Shown: one piece after another, positions 55,754-64,000 of the stretch | Layout: each line of letters opens with the position of its first letter | Position numbering within the stretch: position 1 is the first letter of the stretch | From: Candidatus Dadabacteria bacterium CSP1-2 | Lineage (GTDB): Bacteria; Desulfobacterota_D; UBA1144; Nemesobacterales; CSP1-2 | Length of the DNA stretch: 64,000 nucleotides | Direction of reading: 5' to 3' | Assembly: GCA_001443445.1 (NCBI GenBank) | Contig: LDXN01000005.1 | Span: forward strand, 1 to 64,000 | Position numbers and translations under genes: made by a program | The notes under the pieces: model-generated | The model's database searches: none | Told to the model about the DNA's origin: nothing | The model's input: only the letters and a program-made list of their open reading frames with translations

Positions 55754-56379
55754 AGTATTATCGGACCAAGGATTGCAGCAAAGCCCACGAGTATAGAACC
55801 GGTGCCCGGAAGGCTTATGACTGTAAAATTTGCAAGTCGCTTCCATCCTATAACAGGTGGCATATAAGGATCTATTTTTATGGCTGCTTGGGGACTAAGG
55901 TTATGTCCATATTCATATAGCCACCTGTAGAAATCACCGATCATAAAAATCCCAAATAGGATAAATAAAATCCATCCAAGTGTAGCAAAATGCCATTTTC
56001 CCACTATTGCTGATAGAAGTGCCAGTATACTAAAGGCAATAATCATGAAAGGAAGCCATCGGAACTCCTTGAATTCATCGGGTCTTATCTCGTGCATCCC
56101 TATGTAGTGGTTAAGACCGTTAATTAGCCTGGGAACATTACTTGTCATCCCAGTTTCGGGATTATACTCAGTTAATTTGTTTGCGTATATGGACATCTTT
56201 ATACCTTTTGGATACTGAGGAGCCACTAGTGTTATAGTCCAGACGGGGAGAAATATCCCCGGGATAATTAACAGGGCTGCGGCAAGAATAAGGATTCGCA
56301 CTCGCTTTGATAAGCTAATGGGAATCTCATAACTTTTGCCTGTGCGATTATCTATAATAGTTAAGGTGTCTTTAGCCAT
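55720..56379 (-). CDS. Nos-cluster membrane protein (NosB-like position)
   Basis: 219 residues with about five membrane segments ('ILILAAALLIIPGIFLPVW', 'MIIAFSILALLSAIVG', 'TLGWILFILFGIFMIGDFYRWLYEYGHNL', 'GSILVGFAAILGPIILWLESRQ'). It is placed between nosZ and nosD, like the conserved membrane protein of Sec-type nos clusters. The extreme N-terminus 'LTIIDNRTGKSYEIPI' is oddly like the start of citrate synthases, probably by chance. The function is unknown; electron transfer support to NosZ is presumed. Confidence 0.75.
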   Translation of the reverse strand: MAKDTLTIIDNRTGKSYEIPISLSKRVRILILAAALLIIPGIFLPVWTITLVAPQYPKGIKMSIYANKLTEYNPETGMTSNVPRLINGLNHYIGMHEIRPDEFKEFRWLPFMIIAFSILALLSAIVGKWHFATLGWILFILFGIFMIGDFYRWLYEYGHNLSPQAAIKIDPYMPPVIGWKRLANFTVISLPGTGSILVGFAAILGPIILWLESRQKRLS

Positions 56380-56444
56380 GTCATATCTCCTTTACCTGAG
56401 AGAACAAGAGTCATTTTTATAATACCTACTACAATTAGAAAATC

Positions 56445-56530
56445 GAGAGAGGAGAAGGACAAAAAGACTACCTCCTCTCTTTTTCCAACTAGTTTTTTAT
56501 TTGGAGCCCTTAGGAACTACCTCATATACC
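56445..56530 (-). repeat. Duplicated nosZ 3' end with terminator
   Basis: This segment repeats the end of nosZ plus its following hairpin (compare 56547-56636). In the right frame it encodes 'VYEVVPKGSK' and a stop, against 'GYIEVASKGSK' in nosZ itself. Each copy is followed by a stem of GAGAGGAG / CTCCTCTC or GAGAAAGGAG / CTCCTTTCTC type, so there are two tandem terminators. It looks like the leftover of a second nosZ copy. Confidence 0.65.
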
Positions 56531-56545
56531 CTTTATTGTAGAGGA

Positions 56546-56588
56546 TTGAGAAAGGAGAGGGACAAAGAGATTGTCACCCCTCCTTTCT
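56546..56588 (-). terminator. Hairpin directly after nosZ
   Basis: On the minus strand GAGAAAGGAG pairs with CTCCTTTCTC around a 20-base loop, 12 bases after the nosZ stop. There is no strong T-run, so it may act as a processing or attenuation hairpin inside the nos operon. Confidence 0.45.
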
Positions 56589-56600
56589 CACATCGGTTTT

Positions 56601-58433
56601 TTATTTGGAGCCTTTAGAGGCTACCTCGATATAACCTTGCATTTCCTGATGAAGTGCTGAGCAGAAGTTTGTGCAATAAAATGGATAGATACCCGGCTTC
56701 TCAGCAACCCATTTAACCGTTTTTGTTTCACCAGGCTCAATCTGCATATCTACGTTAGAGAAATTGATTCCGAATCCATGAGTAATATCCACGTCCTGTT
56801 CTAGATTAGTTATATGGAAGTAAACATTATCACCTTCCTCGAATTTAAGGATATTAGGAGTGAAATGGCTCCTTATCGCAATCATGTAGACGTCTACCCT
56901 ATTTCCGTTTCGCTCTACGCGAGCTTGGTCAGCACTTTTAATTGCGTATGGGTCTTTGTTTTGGTCTAGCGGATATACAAGCTCAGGTTTTATGAGAGTA
57001 GCATCTATTATCTGACCATAGTGGGGTTCCACAGGGGTGGGAAAATCAAGTAGCATTTCCATCTTCTTGCCGGAAATATCAATAAGCTGAGCGCTTTCTG
57101 GATGCGAAGGTCCTACAGGTAGGTATCTGCCTTTAGCGATTTTGTTCATGGCAAGAACGAACTTACCCCTTGGTTTAACAGTATCTCCGTGTATAGCGGC
57201 GAGATGCCCGATATTGTAATAAACTGGTATCTTATCTACCACTTCCCATGTCCCAAGCTTCCATTTGGCAATCGCAGAATCCACAAAAAGGGATGTATAA
57301 GCATATCCCTGGTCATCAAATTGGGTATGAAGAGGACCTAAACCTACAGGAACTTCAGCAACCCTCACAGATTCGTACTTGAGGATTGGTATACCCATAA
57401 CTTCTCCATCAAAATCGCCTTTTTTGATAGCTTCCTGCATTTTCTCAAAACCGTGCACAGTGACTACTGCAGCGAGCTTTCCACCCCCAACTATATATTT
57501 CCCATCAGGAGTGACATCGGAACCATGCGGGCTTTTAGGTGTAGGCAGAAAGTAGACGATACCTTTTACCTCTTGCGGATCAATGACTTTAACACCGTTT
57601 ATCTCCTTGTACTTTCCCTCCTTAATAGCTTCTTCAGCGGCTTTCCAGTTTACAGCGGCTATAAAGTCCCTGTCTTTTTGAGAGGCTTCGACCTCTAAAT
57701 CCTTATACGCCTCTTCTGAGTTGTAACAGCTAAAAAAAGCCCAACCGTAACTGACCCTTTTACCGGCATCGGCTAAGTCATAATCAAATGGCGGCATCAG
57801 GATTTGGAAAGCGTTTTCCATGTGACCAGTATTTTTATCCACACTTACAAAGGCGATTACGCCGTTAAAATTTTCTTTGTAGGTCTCAATTGGAACATCA
57901 CGGTTTGGCACAGGAATGGAAAATCTCGTTGCGCCAACCAAATACTCTGTATTGGGCGTGACGAATGGACTTGCATGATTCCCCCCTACGTTCGGAAGTG
58001 TAATTATTTCTTTCGTCACGAAATCCTTTAGGTCTATTCGGGCTATACGGCCATTGGCAGTATCATTGATAAATAACCACCTTCCATCGTAATCACCATT
58101 GGTTTCTGAAAGAGCTGGATGATGGGCATCCCCCCAAATGTAGCCCCCCATTATCTCCTTACTCCCCTCATCAATACCCCAGCCTATAGCTACGTCAGGT
58201 GCAAAAACGGGTATCATCTTTATTAATCTTCCCGAAGGGAGTCCAAAGACCCCAATCTGACCTGAATGACCACCAGAGAGAAAGGCATAGTAGCTATCAA
58301 GCTTTCCCGGTGGTACATAAACCTTCTCTGCCGGGCTTTGCCCTCCTTTGCAGGCAAATAGAAGCCCGAGAAAACCAACTAAAAGAGGGAGAGATAAGAG
58401 TCTCATTATCTTCCCACAATTTATAAGTCTCAT
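56601..58433 (-). CDS. nosZ: Nitrous oxide reductase, Sec-type (clade II-like)
   Basis: 610 residues. NosZ reduces N2O to N2 in the periplasm. The N-terminus is a Sec/lipoprotein signal ('LLVGFLGLLFACKGG') rather than a Tat signal, marking clade II. The beta-propeller histidine motifs of CuZ are seen ('GGHSGQIG', 'DAHHPALSE', 'GGNHASPF', 'PHGSDVTPDG', 'GPLHTQF'). The C-terminal cupredoxin domain has the CuA motif 'FYCTNFCSALHQEM'. AGGAGGT lies well before the ATG at 58433. The lipobox suggests it may be membrane-anchored. Confidence 0.97.
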   Translation of the reverse strand: MRLINCGKIMRLLSLPLLVGFLGLLFACKGGQSPAEKVYVPPGKLDSYYAFLSGGHSGQIGVFGLPSGRLIKMIPVFAPDVAIGWGIDEGSKEIMGGYIWGDAHHPALSETNGDYDGRWLFINDTANGRIARIDLKDFVTKEIITLPNVGGNHASPFVTPNTEYLVGATRFSIPVPNRDVPIETYKENFNGVIAFVSVDKNTGHMENAFQILMPPFDYDLADAGKRVSYGWAFFSCYNSEEAYKDLEVEASQKDRDFIAAVNWKAAEEAIKEGKYKEINGVKVIDPQEVKGIVYFLPTPKSPHGSDVTPDGKYIVGGGKLAAVVTVHGFEKMQEAIKKGDFDGEVMGIPILKYESVRVAEVPVGLGPLHTQFDDQGYAYTSLFVDSAIAKWKLGTWEVVDKIPVYYNIGHLAAIHGDTVKPRGKFVLAMNKIAKGRYLPVGPSHPESAQLIDISGKKMEMLLDFPTPVEPHYGQIIDATLIKPELVYPLDQNKDPYAIKSADQARVERNGNRVDVYMIAIRSHFTPNILKFEEGDNVYFHITNLEQDVDITHGFGINFSNVDMQIEPGETKTVKWVAEKPGIYPFYCTNFCSALHQEMQGYIEVASKGSK

Positions 58434-58467
58434 TTTATTTACCTCCTTTTTGTGATTAGATTTATCT

Positions 58468-58944
58468 TTATTCCTTATGCTCAGATTCTTCCTTTGCTTC
58501 TGAATCCTTTTCTCTTAAATACATAATGATTGCCTGCGCTTCTTCTGGAGTAACATTTTGATTAGGCATCTTTACCAGATAAGTTGCCAGCAGTTCCTTA
58601 GCTATAGGGTCTTTTTCTACCATTACTTCAGGATGAAGAATCTGGTTTTCGATCCAATCGAGCTTACGTCTTTTTGTAACACCAGCGAGATCCGGACCTG
58701 TTATTCTTCCTTTTCCAATTGTATGACATGCTATGCAGCCTTTGGTCTTAAATAATTCCTCACCCTTTTCTGCAAGCACCTCATTAATCGGAGGAGGAGC
58801 TTGTGGCTTCAACTGTTCTGCCTGAATTACTTCCTTCTTTGTTTCACCGACTTCTGATTCCGATTTTTCTTCTTTATCTCCTTTACAGGATAGGAGCATC
58901 ACAATAAAACCCACCAGAATTATCGTGGAGATCTTTCTTTTCAA
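58468..58944 (-). CDS. Lipidated mono-heme cytochrome c, nos-associated
   Basis: 158 residues from TTG 58944, chosen because GGAGGT lies 8 bp upstream; the ATG at 58959 would translate the ribosome site. A lipoprotein signal ends 'IVMLLSC', then a charged linker, then a cytochrome c domain with the heme motif CIACH and the axial methionine likely in 'VKMPNQNVT'. It is the first gene before nosZ and probably donates electrons to it. Confidence 0.9.
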   Translation of the reverse strand: MKRKISTIILVGFIVMLLSCKGDKEEKSESEVGETKKEVIQAEQLKPQAPPPINEVLAEKGEELFKTKGCIACHTIGKGRITGPDLAGVTKRRKLDWIENQILHPEVMVEKDPIAKELLATYLVKMPNQNVTPEEAQAIIMYLREKDSEAKEESEHKE

Positions 58945-58977
58945 TTCTCTTACCTCCATCTCGGTTAGCTTTAGTAA

Positions 58978-58993
58978 TACAAACTTTGTGCCA
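58978..58993 (-). promoter_or_regulatory. Sigma-54-like promoter for the nos operon (GT at -12)
   Basis: Minus strand TGGCACAAAGTTTGTA: consensus -24 box and spacing, but GT instead of GC at -12, as at 20446-20461. It lies 34 bp before the cytochrome start. The UAS lies about 77 bp behind. Confidence 0.55.
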
Positions 58994-59044
58994 ATTAGAA
59001 TACCTTATAATCATTGAATTCTAAAAAATTAGAAAGGTGTAAGG

Positions 59045-59061
59045 TGTCAGAAAATCGGACA
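59045..59061. promoter_or_regulatory. Two-half-site UAS for the nos operon
   Basis: TGTC-N9-GACA (TGTCAGAAAATCGGACA) is complete; the third half-site is degenerate (GGTTTAG). A lone GGACA occurs again near 59086. Confidence 0.6.
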
Positions 59062-59122
59062 GGTTTAGGGCATATGTGCCAAGGGTAGGACAAATATTCT
59101 AGTCTGGACATTGCAATTGATT

Positions 59123-60313
59123 TTACATAGGTAGTATTTGAACTTTTACTTTCTCTCCCTTTTTCAACAACTTTCTATTCCTTGGAACAACTATTAAGCA
59201 GTTTGACTTAGCAAAGGAGGAAAGCATATGTGAACTCTGATATTTCAAAGGCATAACAGTATTACTATAAAACATACCTCTTAAAAAATTAACTTTGCCT
59301 CCTTTATTTCTAATCTCTTTAAGTAAACTCAAAGTTTTCTCTTCAAGGAATATAGGATAAAGTCCCATCATCTTACGGATAGCAGGATACACATATCCAT
59401 AGAAGCAAACAAGAGATGAAACAGGATTTCCGGGAAGCCCAAAAATTATTTTTCCTTTATATCTTCCAAAATAGATTGGTTTCCCAGGCTTCTGTTCTAC
59501 TTTATAAAAAATCGTTTCTACTCCAACTTTCTCAAAAAGTTCTCTGACAAAGTCATATTTCCCCACCGATACCCCTCCACTGAAAATAATAACATCGGAT
59601 CCAGCAATGGCTTTTTCAAAAGCTTTATGAATGGCTCTAAAATCGTCTCCTCTTCTCACCATACTTATTCTTTCAATTCCCATATCTTTCAGAGCAGAGT
59701 AAATGGAAAAAGAGTTGGAATCATAAACTTTCCCTAGTTTTAGCGGAGTTCCTGGTATTACAAGCTCACTTCCCGTAACTATTAAGTAAGCGTTGGGTTT
59801 TCTTATAACTTTTACTTTGTCTATTCCCATAATAGCAAGAAATCCAATTACCACAGGATTAAGCACTGTCCCTCTACTCAGAACCTTTTGTCCCTTTCTA
59901 ATTTCTTCACCTTTCCATCTTATATTTTCATATTTACTAAAATTCTTTTTTATCAGAACAAAATCATCTTCTTGTTGAGTATACTCTTGCATAACAACAT
60001 AATCCGTCCCAAAAGGTATAGGTGCACCTGTAAAAATTTTAAAAGCATATCCTTCTCCCACAGTTATGTTCTTAAAATCACCTGCTTTTATCTCTCCTTT
60101 GATCTTTAATTTTATAGGTAGCTTGCCCCGAACATCAGATGAACGGATTGCATATCCATCCATGGCGGAACATGTAAAAGGTGGAAGGTCAATCGGAGAG
60201 AAAATATCTTCCTCCATAACGTAACCTACCGCTTCGAGCAAATTTTTACTAATAGGTTCAAGTGAATTTATGTTTTTTATGAGTAGATCTTTAGCTTGCT
60301 TGACGGTTATCAT
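59123..60313 (-). CDS. moeA: Molybdopterin molybdenumtransferase MoeA
   Basis: 396 residues from ATG 60313 (a GTG at 60325 is the longer alternative). MoeA inserts molybdate into adenylated molybdopterin. Seen are 'DLPPFTCSAMDGYA', 'IFTGAPIPFGTDYVVMQE', 'LIVTGSELV', 'GGVSVGKYDFVRE' and 'IIFGLPGNPVSSLVCFYGYV'. It is the last gene of the molybdate transporter-moaE-moeA unit and supplies cofactor for the nitrate reductase at the window end. Confidence 0.94.
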   Translation of the reverse strand: MITVKQAKDLLIKNINSLEPISKNLLEAVGYVMEEDIFSPIDLPPFTCSAMDGYAIRSSDVRGKLPIKLKIKGEIKAGDFKNITVGEGYAFKIFTGAPIPFGTDYVVMQEYTQQEDDFVLIKKNFSKYENIRWKGEEIRKGQKVLSRGTVLNPVVIGFLAIMGIDKVKVIRKPNAYLIVTGSELVIPGTPLKLGKVYDSNSFSIYSALKDMGIERISMVRRGDDFRAIHKAFEKAIAGSDVIIFSGGVSVGKYDFVRELFEKVGVETIFYKVEQKPGKPIYFGRYKGKIIFGLPGNPVSSLVCFYGYVYPAIRKMMGLYPIFLEEKTLSLLKEIRNKGGKVNFLRGMFYSNTVMPLKYQSSHMLSSFAKSNCLIVVPRNRKLLKKGEKVKVQILPM

Positions 60314-60370
60314 TTGTTTTACCACTTATACTTTATGCCTCCCATTATTTCACTTATGCCAAACATTACG

Positions 60371-60808
60371 CTACTTCCAACGATACGAACCGTCTTCGAA
60401 GATTTCCTTTTTCCAAATCGGAACTTTCTTCTTTATTTCTTCAACTACGTAATCTACTGCTTGGATTCCCTCTTTTCGGTGCCGAGAGAAAACCGCAACA
60501 ATAATAGAAGCTTCTCCAGCAACTATTCTTCCTATTCTGTGTTTTATAAGTATATCCCTTAATTTGAACTTCTTTAATGCTTTCTGCTTTATCCTTTCCA
60601 TCTCTTTTTCCGCCATCTCTTCATAAGCTTCATAAATTATTTCTCTAACGAATCCCTTTTTGGTTTTGTCTCTCCTTACAATTCCTGTGAAAATAAATAA
60701 TGAACCATTGAAGCCGTATTGAATATCAATAAGGTCTTGTAAGTGAAGCTCACCGATTTTTTCCTTTGTAATATATTTTTCTTTCGGGACATATCTTATA
60801 GTATTCAT
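60371..60808 (-). CDS. moaE: Molybdopterin synthase large subunit MoaE
   Basis: 145 residues. MoaE with MoaD adds the dithiolene sulfurs to precursor Z. The typical 'FIFTGIVRRDKTKKG', 'IKHRIGRIVAGEASIIVAVFSRHRKEGIQAVDYVVEEIKKKVPIWKKE' region is present with the catalytic lysines. No moaD is in the window. It starts 39 bp downstream of the transporter gene. Confidence 0.93.
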   Translation of the reverse strand: MNTIRYVPKEKYITKEKIGELHLQDLIDIQYGFNGSLFIFTGIVRRDKTKKGFVREIIYEAYEEMAEKEMERIKQKALKKFKLRDILIKHRIGRIVAGEASIIVAVFSRHRKEGIQAVDYVVEEIKKKVPIWKKEIFEDGSYRWK

Positions 60809-60847
60809 TTCATAGTTGTTATATCTTTAATTTTACTTTTTCGCCTT

Positions 60848-62137
60848 TTATTTTCCATCGAAAAATCTCCCAAATTTTTCAATACTAAATATCCCAGAGT
60901 GTAAAAGATAAGAAACTATAAATCCTATGATAAAACCTATAGCTGTAGAAAGAGAAATTATCGCCGCTGTTGTTATTATCATAATAAAGTAATCTGTTCT
61001 GGTTCTTACGTCTCTTGCGACAAGAGAAAGCTCTATACCTGAGAAAAGAAGAAGTACTCCAAGAATGCTAACTGGATAAGAGGCAAGAATCGTAAAAGCC
61101 GCTCCACCTAAAAACACTCCAAGAAGAATTTTTACTAAACCTAAAAATACCACACTTCCTCCGGTTCTTGCTCCAAACCTGTACTGCCCTGCAAGACCTC
61201 CTGCTCCATGACACATTGGCATTGCCCCAAACCAGCATCCAATAAGGTTCATAAGCCCAACACTTATCGAAACTTCCCTCGTTCCCGCCCCTTTTTTCGG
61301 AAATAAATCCCGCGAAAGTGCGCATACCGCAATTACAGAGTTTAGAGTCGTAAGGGGCACCTGTGGGATTGCACCTTTTAGAGTTCCAATTACAAAATCA
61401 TCCCTACTTAGATTAACAAAACTTGGTATATAGAAGCCGGGTTTTAGACCGCTAATGAACTCTGGTGATTCCAAAAACAGCATTATGAGTCCAAACAAGA
61501 ATATGACAAGTGCTCCAGGGATTTTTCTACTGAAAAAAAGAATGAGAACAAACACCCCGGTAAGTATCCCTACAAATATACTATCGTATCCAAAGAAGCG
61601 TTCTGTACTTAGAACCATTGAAAACCCCTTCATTATAAGTTGAAGGCCAAGTCCAAGTTGCAGTCCCCTTACTACGCTAAGCGGAATTATTCGGTTAAAA
61701 AATTCAATGACTTTTGTTATTCCGAAAAGAAAAATTACAAGCCCTGTTATTATTCCGGCAGAAAGGATCTCGTTTTTTGTGAGTCCTTCACTTATCGCAA
61801 CAGTAGCAATTGCTTTCATAGGCTGAACAGCCATTGGAATTCCGAAGAAAATACCTGTTATGGTATTAAAGAGGCCTGAGAAGAAAAGAGCACTTGCTAT
61901 ATTTAGTCCATTTATAGAAACCATTCCTACAAGGAGAGGAATAAATGTTCCCATATCACCAAGGGAGCCAGAAATTTCATTACGGTTAAAGCGAAGTGAT
62001 TTTATATTTCCCCTGATCTTCTCGAGCCAGGAAGTGTGAAGGGTAGCTTTAACATCTTCCTCAGGAATTACGGTAACGGGATTAGGGGTCATACAGCTTG
62101 TTCCATTTTCCTTTTGCAGATCGGTAATCTTCTTCAT
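60848..62137 (-). CDS. MOT1-type molybdate (or sulfate) transporter
   Basis: 429 residues, about ten membrane segments. 'NEISGSLGDMGTFIPLLVGMVSINGL' and 'GIPMAVQPMKAIATVAISEGLT' are the signature of the MOT1/SulP-related molybdate transporter family, with later 'PQVPLTTLNSVIAVCALSRDLFP' and 'PMCHGAGGLAGQYRFGARTGG'. It probably imports molybdate, given the two Mo-cofactor genes behind it in the same unit. A sigma-54 promoter lies 39 bp upstream. Confidence 0.92.
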   Translation of the reverse strand: MKKITDLQKENGTSCMTPNPVTVIPEEDVKATLHTSWLEKIRGNIKSLRFNRNEISGSLGDMGTFIPLLVGMVSINGLNIASALFFSGLFNTITGIFFGIPMAVQPMKAIATVAISEGLTKNEILSAGIITGLVIFLFGITKVIEFFNRIIPLSVVRGLQLGLGLQLIMKGFSMVLSTERFFGYDSIFVGILTGVFVLILFFSRKIPGALVIFLFGLIMLFLESPEFISGLKPGFYIPSFVNLSRDDFVIGTLKGAIPQVPLTTLNSVIAVCALSRDLFPKKGAGTREVSISVGLMNLIGCWFGAMPMCHGAGGLAGQYRFGARTGGSVVFLGLVKILLGVFLGGAAFTILASYPVSILGVLLLFSGIELSLVARDVRTRTDYFIMIITTAAIISLSTAIGFIIGFIVSYLLHSGIFSIEKFGRFFDGK

Positions 62138-62175
62138 ATAAGAAGGATTTCCTTACTTTAGTTTTTATTTTATAT

Positions 62176-62191
62176 TGCAATTTATGTGCCG
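62176..62191 (-). promoter_or_regulatory. Sigma-54 promoter for the molybdenum unit
   Basis: Minus strand CGGCACATAAATTGCA with GG-N10-GC. The first base deviates but the spacing and -12 are good. The UAS is 82 bp away. Confidence 0.75.
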
Positions 62192-62247
62192 AAAAATTCC
62201 TTAAAGTTTTTATTAGTAAATTTTGAGTTTTTTAATTGTTGTAAAAG

Positions 62248-62271
62248 TGTCAGATGTCTTATTTTATGACA
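62248..62271. promoter_or_regulatory. Shared three-half-site UAS between Mo unit and Rrf2 gene
   Basis: Reverse form TGTC-AGA-TGTC-N9-GACA with all three half-sites perfect. It is about 82 bp from the minus-strand -12 and 90 bp from the plus-strand -12. Confidence 0.8.
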
Positions 62272-62335
62272 AACACACTTTTCTAAAAAGAGCGATGTTC
62301 ATAAGATTCTTAGTAGGTTACATAACTTAAGCTAA

Positions 62336-62351
62336 TGGCATATAATTTGCT
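62336..62351 (+). promoter_or_regulatory. Sigma-54 promoter towards the rrf2-narG genes
   Basis: TGGCATATAATTTGCT, perfect match, about 187 bp before the Rrf2 start. Confidence 0.85.
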
Positions 62352-62443
62352 CATCAGTGTTAAGTAGGATAATACGAAAATTGAAAGCTATCTCATTTTT
62401 ATACTTATTCCAGGATTTCATTCAAACTTGATTTACAAAACGC

Positions 62444-62471
62444 TTGACAAGATTTTGGTTGAATATATGAT
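62444..62471 (+). promoter_or_regulatory. Second, sigma-70-type promoter for rrf2
   Basis: TTGACA, 16-base spacer, TATGAT, about 67 bp before the GTG. With the sigma-54 site this gives two promoters of different type for the regulator and perhaps narG. Nothing else in 62138-62537 stands out. Confidence 0.6.
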
Positions 62472-62537
62472 AGCTATTAATCATGATAAAAAGACCTGAT
62501 GGTCATCTAATCATGTTATCAAAAGAGGGAGTGAATC

Positions 62538-62981
62538 GTGCTGAGTCAAACAGTTGGCTACGCTATTAGAGCTCTTACTTACCTAGCCCGGATGAAGGAC
62601 AGGCCAGTTCTCGTGAGAGAAATCTCAGAGGCCACGAATACCCCTTATGCTTTTCTTGCAAAAATTATCAACACGTTGGGAAGGAAACAATTTGTTGTGA
62701 CACAACGAGGGATTAGAGGTGGAATTTCTCTTGCTCGAAAGCCCGAGTCTATAACCCTGTGCGAACTCTGCGCAGCGCTGGACGATCCACTTTTAAACAA
62801 GCGTTGTATACTCGGAATGCCTGATTGCTCTGATAAAAATGGATGTCCAATTCACCGCTTCTGGAAAAACCACCGGAAAGAGGAAATTGAGTTCCTTTCC
62901 AAGACTACGTTGGCCGATATTGCCACAATTCTGGACAGACAAAAGCGTGCGCAAGAAAGAAAACATAAAAAGAATCAGTAA
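62538..62981 (+). CDS. Rrf2 family Fe-S transcriptional regulator
   Basis: 147 residues from GTG 62538 (GAGGGAGTG upstream). The N-terminal winged helix 'TVGYAIRALTYLARMK...REISEATNTPYAFLAKIINTLGR' is typical of Rrf2/NsrR/IscR. Three cysteines in 'RCILGMPDCSDKNGCPIH' fit the Fe-S ligand set of NsrR-like sensors of NO or redox state. It lies 71 bp before the narG-like gene and probably regulates nitrate respiration. Confidence 0.92.
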   Translation: MLSQTVGYAIRALTYLARMKDRPVLVREISEATNTPYAFLAKIINTLGRKQFVVTQRGIRGGISLARKPESITLCELCAALDDPLLNKRCILGMPDCSDKNGCPIHRFWKNHRKEEIEFLSKTTLADIATILDRQKRAQERKHKKNQ

Positions 62982-63052
62982 GATGGGATAGAGAGTCTTT
63001 ACATTTGGGAGTCAACATAGAAGTAAGAATATGAGAAAGGAGGTTAATCACT

Positions 63053-64000
63053 ATGGGACTGGGTAGAAGGAGTTTTCTCAAATTAGGGCTGAGTGGGATG
63101 GGAGCCCTATTCTTTGCTTCAAATGTATTTGGTGAGATATCCACATTCTTTGATCCTGTGGATGTTGAAAATCCTTTGGCATTTTACCCCAATAGAGATT
63201 GGGAAAAAACATTCAAGGACTTGTGGAGATATGACAGTGAGTTTTCATTTCTTTGTGCCCCTAATGACACACATAATTGCTTGCTTAAAGCTCACGTCAA
63301 AAACAATGTCGTTGTCCGTTTAGCCCCGTCTTTTGGTTATTCAAAAGCTACCGATCTAGACGGAAATCAGGCATCGTGCAGATGGGAGCCAAGGTGCTGT
63401 CAGAAGGGGCTCGCCCTCGTAAGAAGGATTTATGGTGATAGAAGAATAAAGTATCCAGTTATAAGAGAGGGATTCTCAAAGTGGGTAAAGGATGGTTTTC
63501 CAAGAGATGAAAATGGAAAGCCCCCTTCAAAATACCTTGAAGGTAGAGGCAAAGAGGCGTTTATAAAGATATCCTGGGATGAGGCATTTGATATAACAGC
63601 AAGAGCTCTTGAAAACATAGCAAGAACATATAGCGGTGAAGAGGGAAAAAGAAAACTCCTTGAGCAAGGGTATGACCCTCTGATGGTGGAGGCAACGGGA
63701 GGTGCAGGAGTACAAACTCTCAAATTCAGAGGAGGAATGCCAGCACTTGGAGCAACAAGGATTTTCGCACAATATAGATTAGCAAATATGCTCGCTCTTC
63801 TTGATTCAAAGATAAGAAATGTAGAACCAGATAAAGCAAAAGGTGCAAGGGGTTGGGATAACTATTCTTGGCACACTGACCTTCCGCCTGGACATCCTAT
63901 GGTAACAGGACAGCAAACCGTAGATTGGGATTTAGTATGCGCTGACCACTCCAAAAATATCGTGGTATGGGGAATGAACTGGATAACCACAAAGATGCCT
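63053..64000 (+). CDS. Nitrate reductase / nitrite oxidoreductase-type alpha subunit, N-terminal part
   Basis: At least 316 residues, open to the window edge. AAGGAGG precedes the ATG. The Tat signal '[14 protein letters not shown]' shows export, unlike cytoplasmic E. coli NarG. '[25 protein letters not shown]', '[35 protein letters not shown]' and '[18 protein letters not shown]' place it in the DMSO-reductase superfamily, type II, near outward-facing NarG and NxrA proteins. It carries Mo-bisPGD and an Fe-S cluster. Direction of the reaction cannot be decided; linkage to nos and Mo genes favours nitrate reduction. Confidence 0.9.
   Translation, partial: MGLGRRSFLKLGLSGMGALFFASNVFGEISTFFDPVDVENPLAFYPNRDWEKTFKDLWRYDSEFSFLCAPNDTHNCLLKAHVKNNVVVRLAPSFGYSKATDLDGNQASCRWEPRCCQKGLALVRRIYGDRRIKYPVIREGFSKWVKDGFPRDENGKPPSKYLEGRGKEAFIKISWDEAFDITARALENIARTYSGEEGKRKLLEQGYDPLMVEATGGAGVQTLKFRGGMPALGATRIFAQYRLANMLALLDSKIRNVEPDKAKGARGWDNYSWHTDLPPGHPMVTGQQTVDWDLVCADHSKNIVVWGMNWITTKMP

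Overview
This 64 kb window comes from a bacterium with low-to-moderate GC. It is dense with genes and has no rRNA or tRNA that I could find. The gene content points to a Gram-negative anaerobe or denitrifier with a thermophile-like, archaea-flavoured enzyme set. It has a B12-dependent ribonucleotide reductase, an archaeal-type AdoMet synthetase, cyclic 2,3-diphosphoglycerate synthetase, an archaemetzincin, a long pyruvate:ferredoxin oxidoreductase, a Sec-type (clade II-like) nitrous oxide reductase cluster, and a Tat-exported nitrate reductase/nitrite oxidoreductase-type subunit. I cannot place the species.

Layout. 0-7.5 kb: UspA, DUF2267 protein, class II RNR, YbaK-type deacylase, two duplicated CBS-domain loci, a PHA-synthase-like protein and gene remnants (adenine deaminase N-terminus, SufB/D). 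7.6-15.3 kb: OB-fold lipoprotein-like gene, PEP synthase, RtcA, archaemetzincin, small stress-type genes. 15.3-25 kb: single-domain response regulator, thiamine-binding protein, RtcB, archease, ribosome hibernation factor, phosphoribosyltransferase, a primary-type sigma factor, an RpoH-type sigma factor and the AmmeMemoRadiSam radical SAM enzyme. 25-34.3 kb: ZIP transporter, RNR tail pseudogene, cDPG synthetase, MAT, a DHOD-like protein and PFOR. 34.5-47.2 kb: a second response regulator, hydrolases/esterases, alcohol dehydrogenase, UspA proteins, and a PAS histidine kinase with an NtrC-type activator. 47.4-52 kb: ZIP transporter and a PTS-IIA/P-type ATPase fusion with a broken reading frame. 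52-59 kb: the nos operon (cyt c, nosZ, membrane protein, nosD, nosF, nosL, nosY). 59-64 kb: molybdate transporter, MoaE, MoeA, Rrf2 regulator and the start of a narG/nxrA-like gene.

The main discovery is a shared control circuit. I count about 20 sites matching the sigma-54 (RpoN) promoter rule (TGG-N10-GC, typically TGGCAT-N5-TTGCT), almost all just upstream of genes and correctly oriented. About 13 of these regions also carry a three-half-site motif, TGTC-N9-GACA-TCN-GACA. It usually lies about 80, 90 or 102 bp from the -12 GC element, which looks like helical phasing for an enhancer-binding protein. The NtrC-type activator and its PAS kinase at 43.6-46.5 kb are the obvious candidate regulators. 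The apparent regulon covers universal stress proteins, CBS proteins, solo receivers, RpoH, RNA repair (RtcB), AmrS, PFOR, alcohol dehydrogenase, molybdenum uptake and cofactor insertion, and probably nos. This looks like a locally concentrated RpoN programme for anaerobic or energy-limited survival. Several ORF starts must be moved because the promoter lies inside the longest ORF.
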